A stretch of 20,380 bases of DNA. Origin: Pseudomonadota bacterium. GTDB lineage: Bacteria; Pseudomonadota; Gammaproteobacteria; Burkholderiales; SHXO01. The DNA lies in assembly GCA_023430065.1 (NCBI GenBank), contig JAEZCG010000127.1, positions 1-20,380 of the forward strand, in the 5' to 3' direction. Under the pieces are notes generated by a model. That model was given only the letters and a program-made list of their open reading frames with translations, was not told where the DNA came from and ran no database searches. Position numbers and translations under genes: made by a program. Shown piece after piece: positions 1 through 8,353 of the stretch; position 1 is the first letter of the stretch; the number at the start of each line of letters is the position of its first letter.

Positions 1-36
1 TCGCCCCCCCGGCGGTACACCCCGCGCGATGCCGAG

Positions 37-110
37 TGGGGAGTCGCCAAGCTGGCTAAGGCACCGGATTTTGATTCCGGCATGCGAAGGTTCGAATCCT
101 TCCTCCCCAG
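37..110 (+). tRNA. tRNA-Gln (anticodon TTG)
   Basis: A full cloverleaf can be folded by eye. The acceptor stem is 37-43 (TGGGGAG) with 103-109 (CTCCCCA). The anticodon stem is 64-68 with 76-80, and loop 69-75 (TTTTGAT) places anticodon TTG at 71-73, which reads CAA. The T arm is GAAGG/CCTTC around loop TTCGAAT (86-102). The discriminator is G110. The next bases are CCC, so CCA is not encoded and must be added after transcription. Its position just upstream of prs matches a gene order common in Betaproteobacteria. The 36 bases before it hold no promoter I can recognise, so its promoter probably lies outside the window. Confidence 0.96.
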
Positions 111-182
111 CCCCGATCGCTGGGGCATTGGGGCAGCGCCGATCGGGCGCTGTCAGGATGCAGCGAGTCGGGCGCCGGTCCA

Positions 183-214
183 GGACAGCCGCAATCGTGC
201 GGCTGTTTCGCTTT
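183..214 (+). terminator. Probable intrinsic terminator after tRNA-Gln
   Basis: A perfect 8-bp stem, ACAGCCGC (185-192) with GCGGCTGT (199-206), closes a 6-base loop and is followed by the T-rich tract TTTCGCTTT. A second hairpin, CAGCGCC/GGCGCTG, lies just upstream at 134-152. The T tract is interrupted, so termination may be partial, and some transcription could run on into prs. Confidence 0.55.
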
Positions 215-266
215 GATGGAGAGTCGGGTGCGACCAGGACGAACTGCGATACGCGCCGACAGGAAC

Positions 267-1217
267 ATGGCCTACGACAGCTTGATGGTCTTCACGGGCA
301 GCGCGAATCCCAAGCTTGCCCAGGACGTCGTCAAACATCTCAACATCCACCTGGGTCGGGCCACCGTCAGCCGGTTCAGCGACGGCGAAGTGATGGTCGA
401 ACTGCTGGAGAACGTGCGCGGGAAGGACTGCTTCGTCCTCCAGTCCACGTGCACGCCGACCAATGACAGTCTGATGGAAGTGATGCTCATGGTCGACGCC
501 CTGCGGCGCTCGTCGGCCGAGCGCATCACGGCGGCCATTCCCTATTTCGGCTATGCGCGTCAGGACCGGCGGCCGCGTTCGGCGCGCGTGGCGATCAGCG
601 CCAAGGTGGTGGCAAACATGCTCCAGGCGGTGGGGGTCGACCGGCTCCTCGTCATGGATCTGCACTCGGATCAGATCCAGGGGTTCTTCGACATCCCCGT
701 CGACAACATCTACGCCACGCCGATCCTGCTGGGCGACGTGTGGAAGCACGATTACCACAACCTGGTGGTGGTCTCGCCGGACGTCGGCGGCGTGGTCCGC
801 GCGCGGGCGCTGGCGAAGCGGCTGGATTCGGATCTGGCCATCATCGACAAGCGTCGCCCACGCCCGAACGTCGCCACCGTGATGAACATCATCGGTGAGG
901 TGACCGGTCGTACCTGCATCATCATGGACGACATGGTCGACACGGCCAATACCTTGTGCGAGGCCGCGGCCGCACTCAAGGAGAAGGGTGCGGAGCGCGT
1001 GCTTGCCTATTGCACCCACCCGGTCCTGTCCGGGCAAGCGGTCAGCCGCATCTCGAACTCGGCGCTCGACGAACTGGTGGTGACCGATACCATTCCGTTG
1101 TCCGCCGCCGCGAAGGAATGCGAGCGCATCCGTCAGCTCTCGGTCGGCGAACTGCTGGCCGAGACGATGCTGCGCATCAGCAACGAGGAATCGGTGAGTT
1201 CCCTGTTCATGGAGTAA
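267..1217 (+). CDS. prs: Ribose-phosphate pyrophosphokinase (PRPP synthetase)
   Basis: Makes 5-phosphoribosyl-1-pyrophosphate from ribose 5-phosphate and ATP in the cytoplasm, for purine, pyrimidine, histidine, tryptophan and NAD synthesis. The 316-residue product has the usual class I length. Visible motifs are the N-terminal [11 protein letters not shown], the SDGEVMVEL region, the flexible-loop stretch [12 protein letters not shown] (about 96-107), the [13 protein letters not shown] metal and phosphate region (129-141) and the PRPP-binding loop DDMVDTANT (221-229). The loop has Asn where many family members have Gly (DTxGT); I believe this is common in the lineage rather than a defect. The start at 267 is chosen because homology begins at [11 protein letters not shown]. 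The in-frame ATG at 213 would add 18 unrelated residues and overlap the terminator. Confidence 0.97.
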   Translation: MAYDSLMVFTGSANPKLAQDVVKHLNIHLGRATVSRFSDGEVMVELLENVRGKDCFVLQSTCTPTNDSLMEVMLMVDALRRSSAERITAAIPYFGYARQDRRPRSARVAISAKVVANMLQAVGVDRLLVMDLHSDQIQGFFDIPVDNIYATPILLGDVWKHDYHNLVVVSPDVGGVVRARALAKRLDSDLAIIDKRRPRPNVATVMNIIGEVTGRTCIIMDDMVDTANTLCEAAAALKEKGAERVLAYCTHPVLSGQAVSRISNSALDELVVTDTIPLSAAAKECERIRQLSVGELLAETMLRISNEESVSSLFME

Positions 1218-1299
1218 GACGAGGGGCTGAGACGTCATTGCAGTCCCGGTGTGCAACCCGCTGCCTGGTCGCGGACAGCGGAATCTACGGAGAAACATG

Positions 1300-1932
1300 A
1301 TGGCAATCGAAGTGAACGCAGTGCTGCGTTCGACGCAAGGGAAAGGTGCGAGCCGCCGCCTGCGTCATGCGGCAAAAGTCCCCGGGGTGGTGTACGGGGG
1401 TGGTCAAGATGCGCAGTCGATCGAACTCGATCACAAGGCGCTCATGCAGCAACTGAAGCTGGAAGCCTTCCACGCCTCCATCCTCTCGCTCGATCTCAAT
1501 GGCCAGAAGCAGCAGGTGCTGCTGCGTGACTACCAGATGCACCCGTGGCGCATGGAAGTGCTGCACGTCGATTTCCAGCGCGTGGCGGCCGATCGCCGGA
1601 TTCACATGAAGGTGCCTCTGCACTTCATGAATCAGGAGAATGCCCCGGGCGTGAAACTCGGTGGCGGCACGATCAGCCACGTGCAGTCCGAGATCGACGT
1701 GAGCTGCCTGCCGGCGGACCTTCCGGAGTACGTGGAAGTGGACATTGGCGAGATGCAGGCCGGTCAGTCGCTGCATCTGTCCGATCTCAAGCTGCCCCAG
1801 GGCGTCGAATCGGTTGCGCTGCGTGCGGGCGACGACCTGGTCGTGGTGACCATCCAGGTGCCCCGCGGCGAAGCCGCCGCGGAAGAGGCGCCCGAGGCGG
1901 CGCCCCCCGCGGCAGCTGCCGAGAAGAAGTAA
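1300..1932 (+). CDS. rplY: 50S ribosomal protein L25 (CTC type)
   Basis: Binds 5S rRNA in the large ribosomal subunit. At 210 residues this is the long general-stress (CTC/TL5) form, not the roughly 94-residue E. coli form. The N-terminal L25 domain covers about residues 3-92 (starting AIEVNAVLR, then [20 protein letters not shown]). A C-terminal beta domain covers about 98-185. The tail from about 187 is Ala/Glu/Pro-rich and ends in EKK. Two adjacent in-frame ATGs occur at 1297 and 1300. GGAG at 1289-1292 stands 7 bases from the second and 4 from the first, so the second is preferred. The gene follows prs by about 80 bases with no visible terminator between them, so co-transcription is likely. 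Confidence 0.96.
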   Translation: MAIEVNAVLRSTQGKGASRRLRHAAKVPGVVYGGGQDAQSIELDHKALMQQLKLEAFHASILSLDLNGQKQQVLLRDYQMHPWRMEVLHVDFQRVAADRRIHMKVPLHFMNQENAPGVKLGGGTISHVQSEIDVSCLPADLPEYVEVDIGEMQAGQSLHLSDLKLPQGVESVALRAGDDLVVVTIQVPRGEAAAEEAPEAAPPAAAAEKK

Positions 1933-1964
1933 TCGATCGGGGGAAGCTTCGCTTCCCCAGCCCA

Positions 1965-2012
1965 GCGAGGCCCGCCCGCTCGATTCCTCTGCCGGCGGGC
2001 CTCGCCGTTTCT
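1965..2012 (+). terminator. Intrinsic terminator after rplY, preceded by a second hairpin
   Basis: A perfect 12-bp GC-rich stem, GCGAGGCCCGCC (1965-1976) with GGCGGGCCTCGC (1994-2005), closes a 17-base loop and is followed by CGTTTCTT. Immediately upstream, 1940-1958 forms another hairpin (GGGGAAGC/GCTTCCCC, 3-base loop) with no T run. The stacked hairpins lie between the rplY stop and the pth ribosome-binding site. The large loop and short T run leave termination strength uncertain. Confidence 0.65.
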
Positions 2013-2034
2013 TCCTGAACCCGGAGCACGGTCC

Positions 2035-2601
2035 ATGCGCCTCGTCGTTGGCCTGGGCAATCCCGGCGCCGAGTACGAAGTCACGCGGCACAACGCGGGA
2101 TTCTGGTGGGTCGAGAATCTCGCCGACGCGCACGGTGTGGCGCTGCGCAGCGAGGGGCGCTTTCACGGCAAGGTCGGCCGCCTGCGTGCCGCGGGCGGCG
2201 AATGCTGGCTGCTGGAGCCGCAGACGTTCATGAACCTGAGCGGCCGTGCCGTCTCGGCACTCGCGACGTTCTACAAGATCGAGGTGGGGGACATTCTCGT
2301 CGTGCACGACGAGCTGGACCTGCCGCCGGGCAGTGCGCGCCTGAAGCGGGGCGGCGGCACCGCCGGACACAACGGCCTGAAGGACATTGCGCGCCACCTC
2401 GGGCCGGATTTCTGGCGTCTGCGCATCGGCATCGGCCACCCTGGAGACCGTGCAGAAGTCGCCAGCTTCGTCCTGCGCCCGCCACGCAAGGAGGAGGCAG
2501 CGCTGATCTCGGAGGCGATCGAGAAGTCGCTGGACGTGTGGCCGGACATCGCCGCCGGCCACATGGAAAGAGCCATGCACCGCCTGCACAGCGCCGCGTG
2601 A
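2035..2601 (+). CDS. pth: Peptidyl-tRNA hydrolase
   Basis: Cleaves the ester bond of peptidyl-tRNAs that drop off ribosomes, recycling tRNA. The product has 188 residues, close to E. coli Pth (194). The N terminus [15 protein letters not shown] is diagnostic. Active-site residues expected for the family are present: His19 (TRHNAGF), Asn67 (PQTFMNLSG), Asp92 ([11 protein letters not shown]) and the [11 protein letters not shown] loop. GGAG at 2023-2026 stands 8 bases before the ATG. It follows rplY and precedes ychF by 37 bases, the usual translation-related cluster. Confidence 0.97.
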   Translation: MRLVVGLGNPGAEYEVTRHNAGFWWVENLADAHGVALRSEGRFHGKVGRLRAAGGECWLLEPQTFMNLSGRAVSALATFYKIEVGDILVVHDELDLPPGSARLKRGGGTAGHNGLKDIARHLGPDFWRLRIGIGHPGDRAEVASFVLRPPRKEEAALISEAIEKSLDVWPDIAAGHMERAMHRLHSAA

Positions 2602-2638
2602 CCCGCGCCTCGTCCCACAGTCGTTCAACGGAATCCAC

Positions 2639-3733
2639 ATGAGCCTCAAATGCGGCATCGTCGGCCTGCCCAACGTCGGCAAGTCCCCCCTGTTCAACGC
2701 GCTGACCAAGGCCGGCATCGCCGCCGAGAACTACCCGTTCTGCACGATCGAGCCGAACGTGGGCGTGGTGGAGGTGCCCGACCCGCGCCTTGCGCAACTC
2801 GCCGCCATCGTCAAGCCGCAGAAGGTGATGCCCGCGATCGTGGAGTTCGTCGACATCGCCGGCCTGGTGGCCGGTGCCTCCAAGGGCGAGGGGCTGGGTA
2901 ACCAGTTCCTCGCCAACATCCGCGAGACCGATGCGATCGCGCACGTTGTCCGCTGCTTCGACGACCCGAACGTGGTGCACGTTGCCGGCAAGGTCGATCC
3001 CGTTTCCGACATCGAGACCATCAACACGGAACTGGCGCTCGCCGATCTGGCCACCGTCGAGAAGCAGCTGACGCGCTACGCAAAGGTGGCCAAGGCCGGC
3101 GGCGACAAGGAGGCGCAGCGGCTGGTGGCGGCGCTGGAGAAGGTGCAGGGGGCGCTCGATCAGGCACGTCCGGCCCGATCGGTCGATCTGTACGAGGAGG
3201 AAAAGGCGGTGCTGCGCCCGCTGTTCCTGCTCACCATGAAGCCCACCATGTACGTGGCCAACGTGGACGAGGGCGGTTTCGAGAACAATCCCCTTCTCGA
3301 TCGCGTGCGCGAATACGCGTCGAAGGAGGGGGCGCCGGTGGTCGCGATCTGCGCCTCGATCGAATCCCAGATCGCCGACCTCCCGGACGAGGACAAGCAG
3401 GTGTTTCTCGCGGACCTGGGCCTCGCGGAGCCGGGGCTGAACCGCCTGATCCGTGCTGCGTTCGACCTGCTCGGCCTGCAGACCTACTTCACGGCGGGTG
3501 TGAAGGAAGTGCGGGCCTGGACCATCCGCAAGGGCGATACCGCGCCCAAGGCGGCGGGGGTAATTCACACCGACTTCGAGAAGGGTTTCATCCGCGCGGA
3601 GGTCATCGCCTTCGCGGACTACGTCGCCCTGAAGGGCGAGCAGGGGGCCAAGGAGGCGGGAAAGATGCGGCTGGAGGGCAAGGAGTACGTGGTGCGCGAC
3701 GGCGACGTCATGCACTTCCGGTTCAACGTCTGA
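2639..3733 (+). CDS. ychF: Redox-responsive/ribosome-associated ATPase YchF (OLA1 family)
   Basis: An Obg-family P-loop protein that prefers ATP over GTP and associates with ribosomes; known for effects on stress and redox responses. At 364 residues it is standard length (E. coli 363). The P-loop is GLPNVGKS (9-16), the switch region includes [15 protein letters not shown], the G3 motif is [20 protein letters not shown], and NVDE replaces the GTPase NKxD, as expected for this ATP-binding family. A C-terminal TGS domain covers about residues 280-364 ([13 protein letters not shown] to the end). The residue after the P-loop Ser is Pro17, where the family usually has Thr (GKSTLFNAL); see findings. 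The coding region ends 6 bases from the stop of the convergent gene at 3740. Confidence 0.96.
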   Translation: MSLKCGIVGLPNVGKSPLFNALTKAGIAAENYPFCTIEPNVGVVEVPDPRLAQLAAIVKPQKVMPAIVEFVDIAGLVAGASKGEGLGNQFLANIRETDAIAHVVRCFDDPNVVHVAGKVDPVSDIETINTELALADLATVEKQLTRYAKVAKAGGDKEAQRLVAALEKVQGALDQARPARSVDLYEEEKAVLRPLFLLTMKPTMYVANVDEGGFENNPLLDRVREYASKEGAPVVAICASIESQIADLPDEDKQVFLADLGLAEPGLNRLIRAAFDLLGLQTYFTAGVKEVRAWTIRKGDTAPKAAGVIHTDFEKGFIRAEVIAFADYVALKGEQGAKEAGKMRLEGKEYVVRDGDVMHFRFNV

Positions 3734-3739
3734 CCCGCC

Positions 3740-5938
3740 TCACGCGCTCGCGGCGTTGCGCATGCGGCGCAGATAGCCGGTAGCCTCTTCCGGCGCCAGG
3801 GCCGGGCTGAACAGGAATCCCTGCATGCTGAAGCAGCCCAGTCGGCGCAGGGCATCGCGGTGCACCGTTCGTTCCACGCCCTCGGCCACCAGGTGCAGGT
3901 CCAGCCCGCGTGCGATGCCGATGATCGCATGCACGATCGGACTGTGGCTGTCGCCCTCGTCCAGCTCGCGGGTGAACACCTGGTCGATCTTGATCGTGTT
4001 CACCGGCAGGCGTTGCAGATAACCCAGCGACGAATAGCGCGTGCCGAAGTCGTCGATGGAGATGCGCACGCCCTGCTTGCGCAGCTGGCGGATCTTGTCG
4101 ATCGCCGCGTCGACGTCTTCGATCAGCACGTTCTCGGTGATCTCGAGCTCGAGTCCGTCAGCCGGGATGCGATGACGCTCCAGCGCCTGCGCCACCCGCT
4201 CGGTGAAGTCGACGCGCTCGAAATCGCGCGGCGATACGTTCACCGCGACGCGCACATCACCGAAACCGTCCCGCCGCCACTGCGCGAGCTGGGCGCAGGC
4301 GCAGTCGAGCACGCGATCGCTCAGAGCCGAGATCAGCCCGGTCTCCTCGGCGATGTAGACGAAACGCGCCGGATCGAGCTGACCGAGCTTGGGATGGTTC
4401 CAGCGCACCAGCGCCTCCACGCACTCGACCGTGCCCTTGGCCACCTCGTGGATCGGCTGGTAGTGCACCTGCAGCTCCTGGCGCTGCAGGGCGCGGCGCA
4501 GCTCGCCCTCGAGATTGATCTTCTCGCTGTAGAGGCTGCTCATCTCCTTGGCGAACACGCCCACGCTGTCCTTGCCCCGCCGCTTGACTTGGTACATCGC
4601 GAGGTCGGCATTGCGCACCAGCTCGTCTTCGTTGGCGCCGTGGTCCGGAAATACGGACAGGCCGATGCTCGCGGTGGCGCTCAGCTCGTCGTTCTCGATC
4701 ACGAAGGGCCGGCGCAGGGCGTCGAGGAACTGCTGCGCCTTCTGCGCGGCATCGTCGGGACTGCGCAGATCGGGTACCAGGACCGTGAACTCGTCGCCGC
4801 CCAGGCGGCACAGCGTGTCGCTGCTGCGCAGCTGGCGCCGCAGGCGGCCGGCCACCTGCTGCAGGAACAGGTCCCCGCGCACGTGACCGTAGGTGTCGTT
4901 GATCAGCTTGAAGCGATCGAGGTCGATGAACATCACCGCCAGACGGGTCCGGTGCCGGCGTGCCTGCGCAATTGCCTGGCGCAGGCGGTCGCGGAACAGC
5001 GTGCGATTGGGCAGGCCGGTGAGCACGTCGTAGTAGGCGTGGTAGCTGACCAGTTCCTCCGCACGCTTGCGATCGGAGATGTCGCGGCCCACGCCATAGG
5101 TGCCGATGAAGCCGGCCCGCTGCTCCGCCGCGCGCTCGATGGCGGGCGCGTCGATGGAGTCGCGCACCTCCGGTGCATACAGTCCGACGGCGCTCAGCAC
5201 GATGGTGCAGGGCGTGCCGTCGCCGCCGCGGCGGCGTACGCGCAGCTCGACATTGCTCGAGGCGCGCTGCCCGGTACGCCGCTCGTTGAATGCGTACTCC
5301 GCGCGCTTGACGTCGTCACGGTGGACGATCGTGGAATAGTGGCTGCCGATCAGTTCCTCGCGCGTGAAGCCGAGAAGCCGGTTGAACCGCTCGTTGACGA
5401 AGGTGAAACGCCCGACCTGATCCAGCGTGTAGATGAGGTCGGGAGACTGGTCGATGAGATACCGGTGCAGGCGTTCGGACTGCTCGAGCCGGCGGCGGAT
5501 GCCCACGTTCTCGCGCTGCAGACGCAACTGCTCCAGGGCATTGTCCACCGTGCGGCGCAGGGCGGCCGGCTCGAACGGCTTGCGCACGTACTCGTAGGCG
5601 CCGTAGCGCAGTGCGGAGATGGCCGAATCGACCTGGTCGTCTGCGCTCACCACGATGACGCGCACGGAGAGTCCGTTCTGGCGCATGCGCTCCATGATGT
5701 CCAGGCCGGTCATGTCGGGCAGCCGGATGTCGAGCAGAGCGAGGTCGATGTGCTGCGTGGCGAGCACATGCAGCGCGTCCAGTCCGTTGCCGCAGGTGAG
5801 GATCTCCCGCCCCGGCTTCGCGATCAGCTCCATCACCGCGTCGCGGATGCGCTCCTCGTCGTCCACGAGAAGAATGCGCGCGTGATCGGGGGCGATCAGC
5901 GGCTGCGAGGGATACAGGCCCGGCCCGATTTCCGTCAT
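3740..5938 (-). CDS. Response regulator with REC-PAS-GGDEF-EAL (cyclic di-GMP turnover)
   Basis: A soluble 732-residue signalling protein. REC domain (about 20-130) has the acidic pair in LLVDDEE, phospho-acceptor Asp70 in LLDIRLPD and Lys120 in RKPFEP. A PAS domain follows (about 158-290). The GGDEF domain (about 297-460) has an intact GGDEF motif (380-384) and an inhibitory I-site RSSD (371-374) five residues before it. The EAL domain (about 475-725) has EALVRW (508-513), AVNVSPRDF, LEITEN, DDFGT (629-633), KIDQVF, VAEGVE and a late MQGF, the expected metal and catalytic set. Both synthesis and breakdown of cyclic di-GMP therefore look possible. DDFGT is followed by Arg634 where Gly is usual. 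ATG 5938 is preferred because AGGTG lies just upstream; a GTG at 5944 would add two residues. It lies 25 bases after the histidine kinase gene and is its likely partner. Confidence 0.93.
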   Translation of the reverse strand: MTEIGPGLYPSQPLIAPDHARILLVDDEERIRDAVMELIAKPGREILTCGNGLDALHVLATQHIDLALLDIRLPDMTGLDIMERMRQNGLSVRVIVVSADDQVDSAISALRYGAYEYVRKPFEPAALRRTVDNALEQLRLQRENVGIRRRLEQSERLHRYLIDQSPDLIYTLDQVGRFTFVNERFNRLLGFTREELIGSHYSTIVHRDDVKRAEYAFNERRTGQRASSNVELRVRRRGGDGTPCTIVLSAVGLYAPEVRDSIDAPAIERAAEQRAGFIGTYGVGRDISDRKRAEELVSYHAYYDVLTGLPNRTLFRDRLRQAIAQARRHRTRLAVMFIDLDRFKLINDTYGHVRGDLFLQQVAGRLRRQLRSSDTLCRLGGDEFTVLVPDLRSPDDAAQKAQQFLDALRRPFVIENDELSATASIGLSVFPDHGANEDELVRNADLAMYQVKRRGKDSVGVFAKEMSSLYSEKINLEGELRRALQRQELQVHYQPIHEVAKGTVECVEALVRWNHPKLGQLDPARFVYIAEETGLISALSDRVLDCACAQLAQWRRDGFGDVRVAVNVSPRDFERVDFTERVAQALERHRIPADGLELEITENVLIEDVDAAIDKIRQLRKQGVRISIDDFGTRYSSLGYLQRLPVNTIKIDQVFTRELDEGDSHSPIVHAIIGIARGLDLHLVAEGVERTVHRDALRRLGCFSMQGFLFSPALAPEEATGYLRRMRNAASA

Positions 5939-5963
5939 TGCCACCTGCCCCGTTCGGAAGCTC

Positions 5964-8123
5964 TCACGTGCGTGCCGAGGAGGCGTTCGGTTGACGCGGA
6001 AGCAGGATGGTGAACGTCGTTCCCCGCTCCGGTTCGCTGCGGCACAGCATGTGTCCGCCGAGTTGCTTCACCAGGGTGTAGGCATTGTTGACCCCGTACC
6101 CGCGCTCGCCGCCGCGGCTCATGCTCATGCGCTCGGAGAACAGCGTCTCGAGCATCTCGGGCGGCATGCCGCTGCCGGTGTCCGACACGCTGATCTCGAC
6201 CATCAGCCGCCCCTCGTAGTTGACGCGATCGATCGTGCGCACGCGCACCTGGCCGCCGGTCGGCATCGCCTCGGAGGCATTCTTCCAGAAGTTGAGCAGC
6301 ACCTGCTTGAGCGCGTTCGCGTCGGTCACGACGGAGGGCAGACGCGCATCGAGTTCCAGTGCGACCTCGATCGCGCGGGTGACGAACAGCGCCTCCCGGT
6401 AGACGACCATCAGTTCGCGTACCAGCGCATTGATGTCGGTCGGCTCCTGGCTCTTGTCCACGCTCAGGTCCGCGGTGCCGATGCGGCCGATGATCTCGGA
6501 CACCCGGTCGATCTCGCCGCGCAGGACACGGATGTCCTTGTCGATCGGCTCGCCGTTTCGCACGCGCTCGCCAAGCAGTTCCAGATGCGTCTTCATGACG
6601 GTGAGCGGATTGCGCGCCTCGTGCACCAGACGGCGGGCAGAGTTGCGCAGCCGCTCGCGCAGGTCCGTCTCCTTCAGACGCTGCTGATCCGCGTGCGCCT
6701 TGCGGTTGGTGAGCGCCAAGCTCGCCGTCTCCGCCAGCCGCTGCAGCATTCCGGTGTCGGTCCGCATGCGCTGCGCCTGTTCCTGAGAAACGCCGAATGC
6801 CAGCACGCCGAGCAGCGCGCTGCCGACGGTGAGCGGAACGGTGGCCAGCGCGGGCGCCTGCAACAGCCGTGCGATCTCGACGTCCACGCCGCGCAATCGA
6901 TCGATGCCGGGGCTGGGCGCATGCTGCGCAGTGCGTTCGACTGCCGCGCGCACCACCAGACTGGTGGCGGCGTTGAGCGGGATGTCCAGTTCCGTCGGCG
7001 CGAGTCGCTGCGAACTCACGAACCAGCCGGTGAGCGAGCGCGCCGCCGAGTCGTGCAGGAACGCGACGAAGATGTGCAAGCCGAACAGTGCGGCGGTGAT
7101 GCTGCGCAGTCGCGCCAGGACGCCCCCGGTGTCCTCGGCACCCATCAACAGCGCGGGCGCCTGCTGCAGCGATGCACTCTGCATCACGACGTCGAGCAGC
7201 TGCGTGTCGGCCCGCGTCTGCCAGTCCGCAGCGGTACCCGCCTCCGGCTCGGCACCGGCGGTCGCCGGAAGACGCCACCAGCCGCCGGGTGCCGGGGCCG
7301 GCACCGACAGTTCGTGCAGCGTTGCCTCGTAGCGCAGCGCCGCCTGGCGTAGCGCCCCATCGAGCGCATCGGCCGGTACCCCGATCAGACGTGCGTAGGT
7401 CTGCACGTCGGGCGCGCTGCCCGAGCGCTCGGTGCATGCTTCCGCCACCCACAGCACACGCACGAGCTTGTGGGTACCGAGCAGTTCGGCGTACGGCGCG
7501 TGCTGCAACAGCAGCGCATCGGCTAGGTGTCCCGGCAGGCCCAGGCGCATCGCCAGCATGCACGATACCTCGGCGTGGCTGGTCTTGAGCCGATCCAATT
7601 CCAGTTCCAGGAGCTGGCCTTCGTGTGTGGCCGCTGCGACGATGCCCGAATAGAGGTGCGGCATGTCGACCGCCAGGGCGAGCATGCCGATGTCGTGCAG
7701 GAGTCCGGCCAGATAGGCTTCGCGGGGATGCGAGTAGGCACAGGCTTCCGCGATCGCGTGCGCCAGGAGTGCGCAATGCAGCGAGTGCGCCCAGTGTGCC
7801 AGGGTATCGGGGACGACCGGCTGCGATGCGGGCTGGCGCAATCGATCGCCGGCGGCACGCATGAGCACCGCCTGGGCGATCCCGCCGCCGATGCTGTCCA
7901 CATGCTGCTCGAGCGATCCGATCGCAGGCGGCGATGCGGAGGCGCTCGCAGTCGTGGCGAGAAATCGCACCGCCAAGCCGGCGTCGTATCCGAGCGCCCG
8001 CGTCAGGGCCTCGTTCGGACGGCCCTCGCCCGCATGTTCCAGCGCGTGGCGCAATACCACGGGCATGACCGGGAGCCGCATCACATCTACGGCACCGAGC
8101 GCGGGCGTAGCGAGGCCAGTCAT
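5964..8123 (-). CDS. HDOD-GAF hybrid sensor histidine kinase
   Basis: A 719-residue protein without evident membrane segments, so probably a cytosolic sensor. Residues about 10-220 form an HDOD domain (PVMPVVLRHALE; AHWAHSLHCALLAHAIAE; AGLLHDIGMLAL with His143-Asp144; SHAEVSCMLAMRLGLP). A GAF-like region spans about 305-475. The HisKA dimerisation helix has the phospho-acceptor His501 in RRLVHEARNPLTV, the N box has Asn615 in LNFWKNASEAMP, G1 is VSDTGSGMPPEML (646-658) and G2 is GERGYGVNNAY. It should autophosphorylate at His501 and pass phosphate to the REC domain encoded 25 bases downstream; this pairing is inferred from adjacency. The start is uncertain: no clear ribosome-binding site precedes 8123, and an in-frame ATG at 8081 (residue 15) would still keep the HDOD domain. 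Confidence 0.9.
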   Translation of the reverse strand: MTGLATPALGAVDVMRLPVMPVVLRHALEHAGEGRPNEALTRALGYDAGLAVRFLATTASASASPPAIGSLEQHVDSIGGGIAQAVLMRAAGDRLRQPASQPVVPDTLAHWAHSLHCALLAHAIAEACAYSHPREAYLAGLLHDIGMLALAVDMPHLYSGIVAAATHEGQLLELELDRLKTSHAEVSCMLAMRLGLPGHLADALLLQHAPYAELLGTHKLVRVLWVAEACTERSGSAPDVQTYARLIGVPADALDGALRQAALRYEATLHELSVPAPAPGGWWRLPATAGAEPEAGTAADWQTRADTQLLDVVMQSASLQQAPALLMGAEDTGGVLARLRSITAALFGLHIFVAFLHDSAARSLTGWFVSSQRLAPTELDIPLNAATSLVVRAAVERTAQHAPSPGIDRLRGVDVEIARLLQAPALATVPLTVGSALLGVLAFGVSQEQAQRMRTDTGMLQRLAETASLALTNRKAHADQQRLKETDLRERLRNSARRLVHEARNPLTVMKTHLELLGERVRNGEPIDKDIRVLRGEIDRVSEIIGRIGTADLSVDKSQEPTDINALVRELMVVYREALFVTRAIEVALELDARLPSVVTDANALKQVLLNFWKNASEAMPTGGQVRVRTIDRVNYEGRLMVEISVSDTGSGMPPEMLETLFSERMSMSRGGERGYGVNNAYTLVKQLGGHMLCRSEPERGTTFTILLPRQPNASSART

Positions 8124-8129
8124 GCCATG

Positions 8130-8224
8130 GTTCTAGCAGGTGTTGTTCTAGGAATCGTTGCGCGCCGGTATTTGGCAGTCTCCGCGCGGCAACGATGTTG
8201 CCATCAGGGCATACCTCCGTCCAT
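8130..8224 (-). promoter_or_regulatory. Structured leader before the HDOD kinase gene
   Basis: The 230 bases between the yjgR-like stop (8354) and the kinase start (8123) contain nested repeats. On the minus strand, segment A (GGCAAC, 8202-8197) can pair with segment B (GTTGCC, 8193-8188). B, extended to ATCGTTGC (8196-8189), can instead pair with segment C (GCAACGAT, 8161-8154), and a GCGC/GCGC step (8187-8184 with 8165-8162) lengthens that stem to 12 bp with one bulged base. The two folds exclude each other. A six-codon reading frame (8224-8204, MDGGMP) with AGGA 5 bases upstream ends just before A. CTAGAAC occurs twice (8151-8145, 8136-8130) between C and the start codon. Repeats are seen directly; a regulatory role is inference. 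Confidence 0.35.
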
Positions 8225-8353
8225 CCCTTTCCTAACAAATTGTGAGATTTGAATGCCGGATGAGCACCGCACTCGCTGTCTCTCAATGGAGACATCGAGC
8301 GCTCCGTCGCATCGTCGTCCCCCATGCGAGGGCTCATGCGCGAGGGCGGTTCG

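Noticed and set aside
213-266. Earlier ATG for prs at 213
   Set aside because: It would add 18 residues without homology and begin inside the T-rich tail of the hairpin at 183-214.
900-960. PRPP loop DTANT in Prs instead of DTxGT
   Set aside because: Considered as a damaged active site, but all other Prs motifs are intact and I believe Asn here is normal for Betaproteobacteria.
1285-3715. Long minus-strand frames (477 and 495 codons) opposite rplY, pth and ychF
   Set aside because: They cross several well-supported plus-strand genes and read as low-complexity shadows. No ribosome-binding site or motif was seen.
3860-6013. 717-codon open frame on the plus strand opposite the GGDEF-EAL gene
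   Set aside because: Antisense mirror of a gene with intact REC, GGDEF and EAL motifs; His/Val/Leu/Gln-biased composition and no domain.
8188-8203. Sigma-54-like site on the minus strand (TGGCA, 6 bases, TTGC, with GG and GC 10 apart)
   Set aside because: The core spacing fits, but flanking consensus bases do not, and the match is largely produced by the GGCAAC-ATC-GTTGCC inverted repeat. No sigma-54 activator gene is nearby.
8277-8294. TGTCTC/GAGACA hairpin considered as a terminator for yjgR
   Set aside because: Only 6 bp and no T run on the minus strand.
5935-8337. Very long open frame (800 codons) on the minus strand overlapping the HDOD kinase
   Set aside because: Its translation is Arg/Ala/Gly-rich with no recognisable domain, and it shares the strand in another frame with a gene whose HDOD, HisKA and HATPase motifs are clear. 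High GC at third positions creates such frames.
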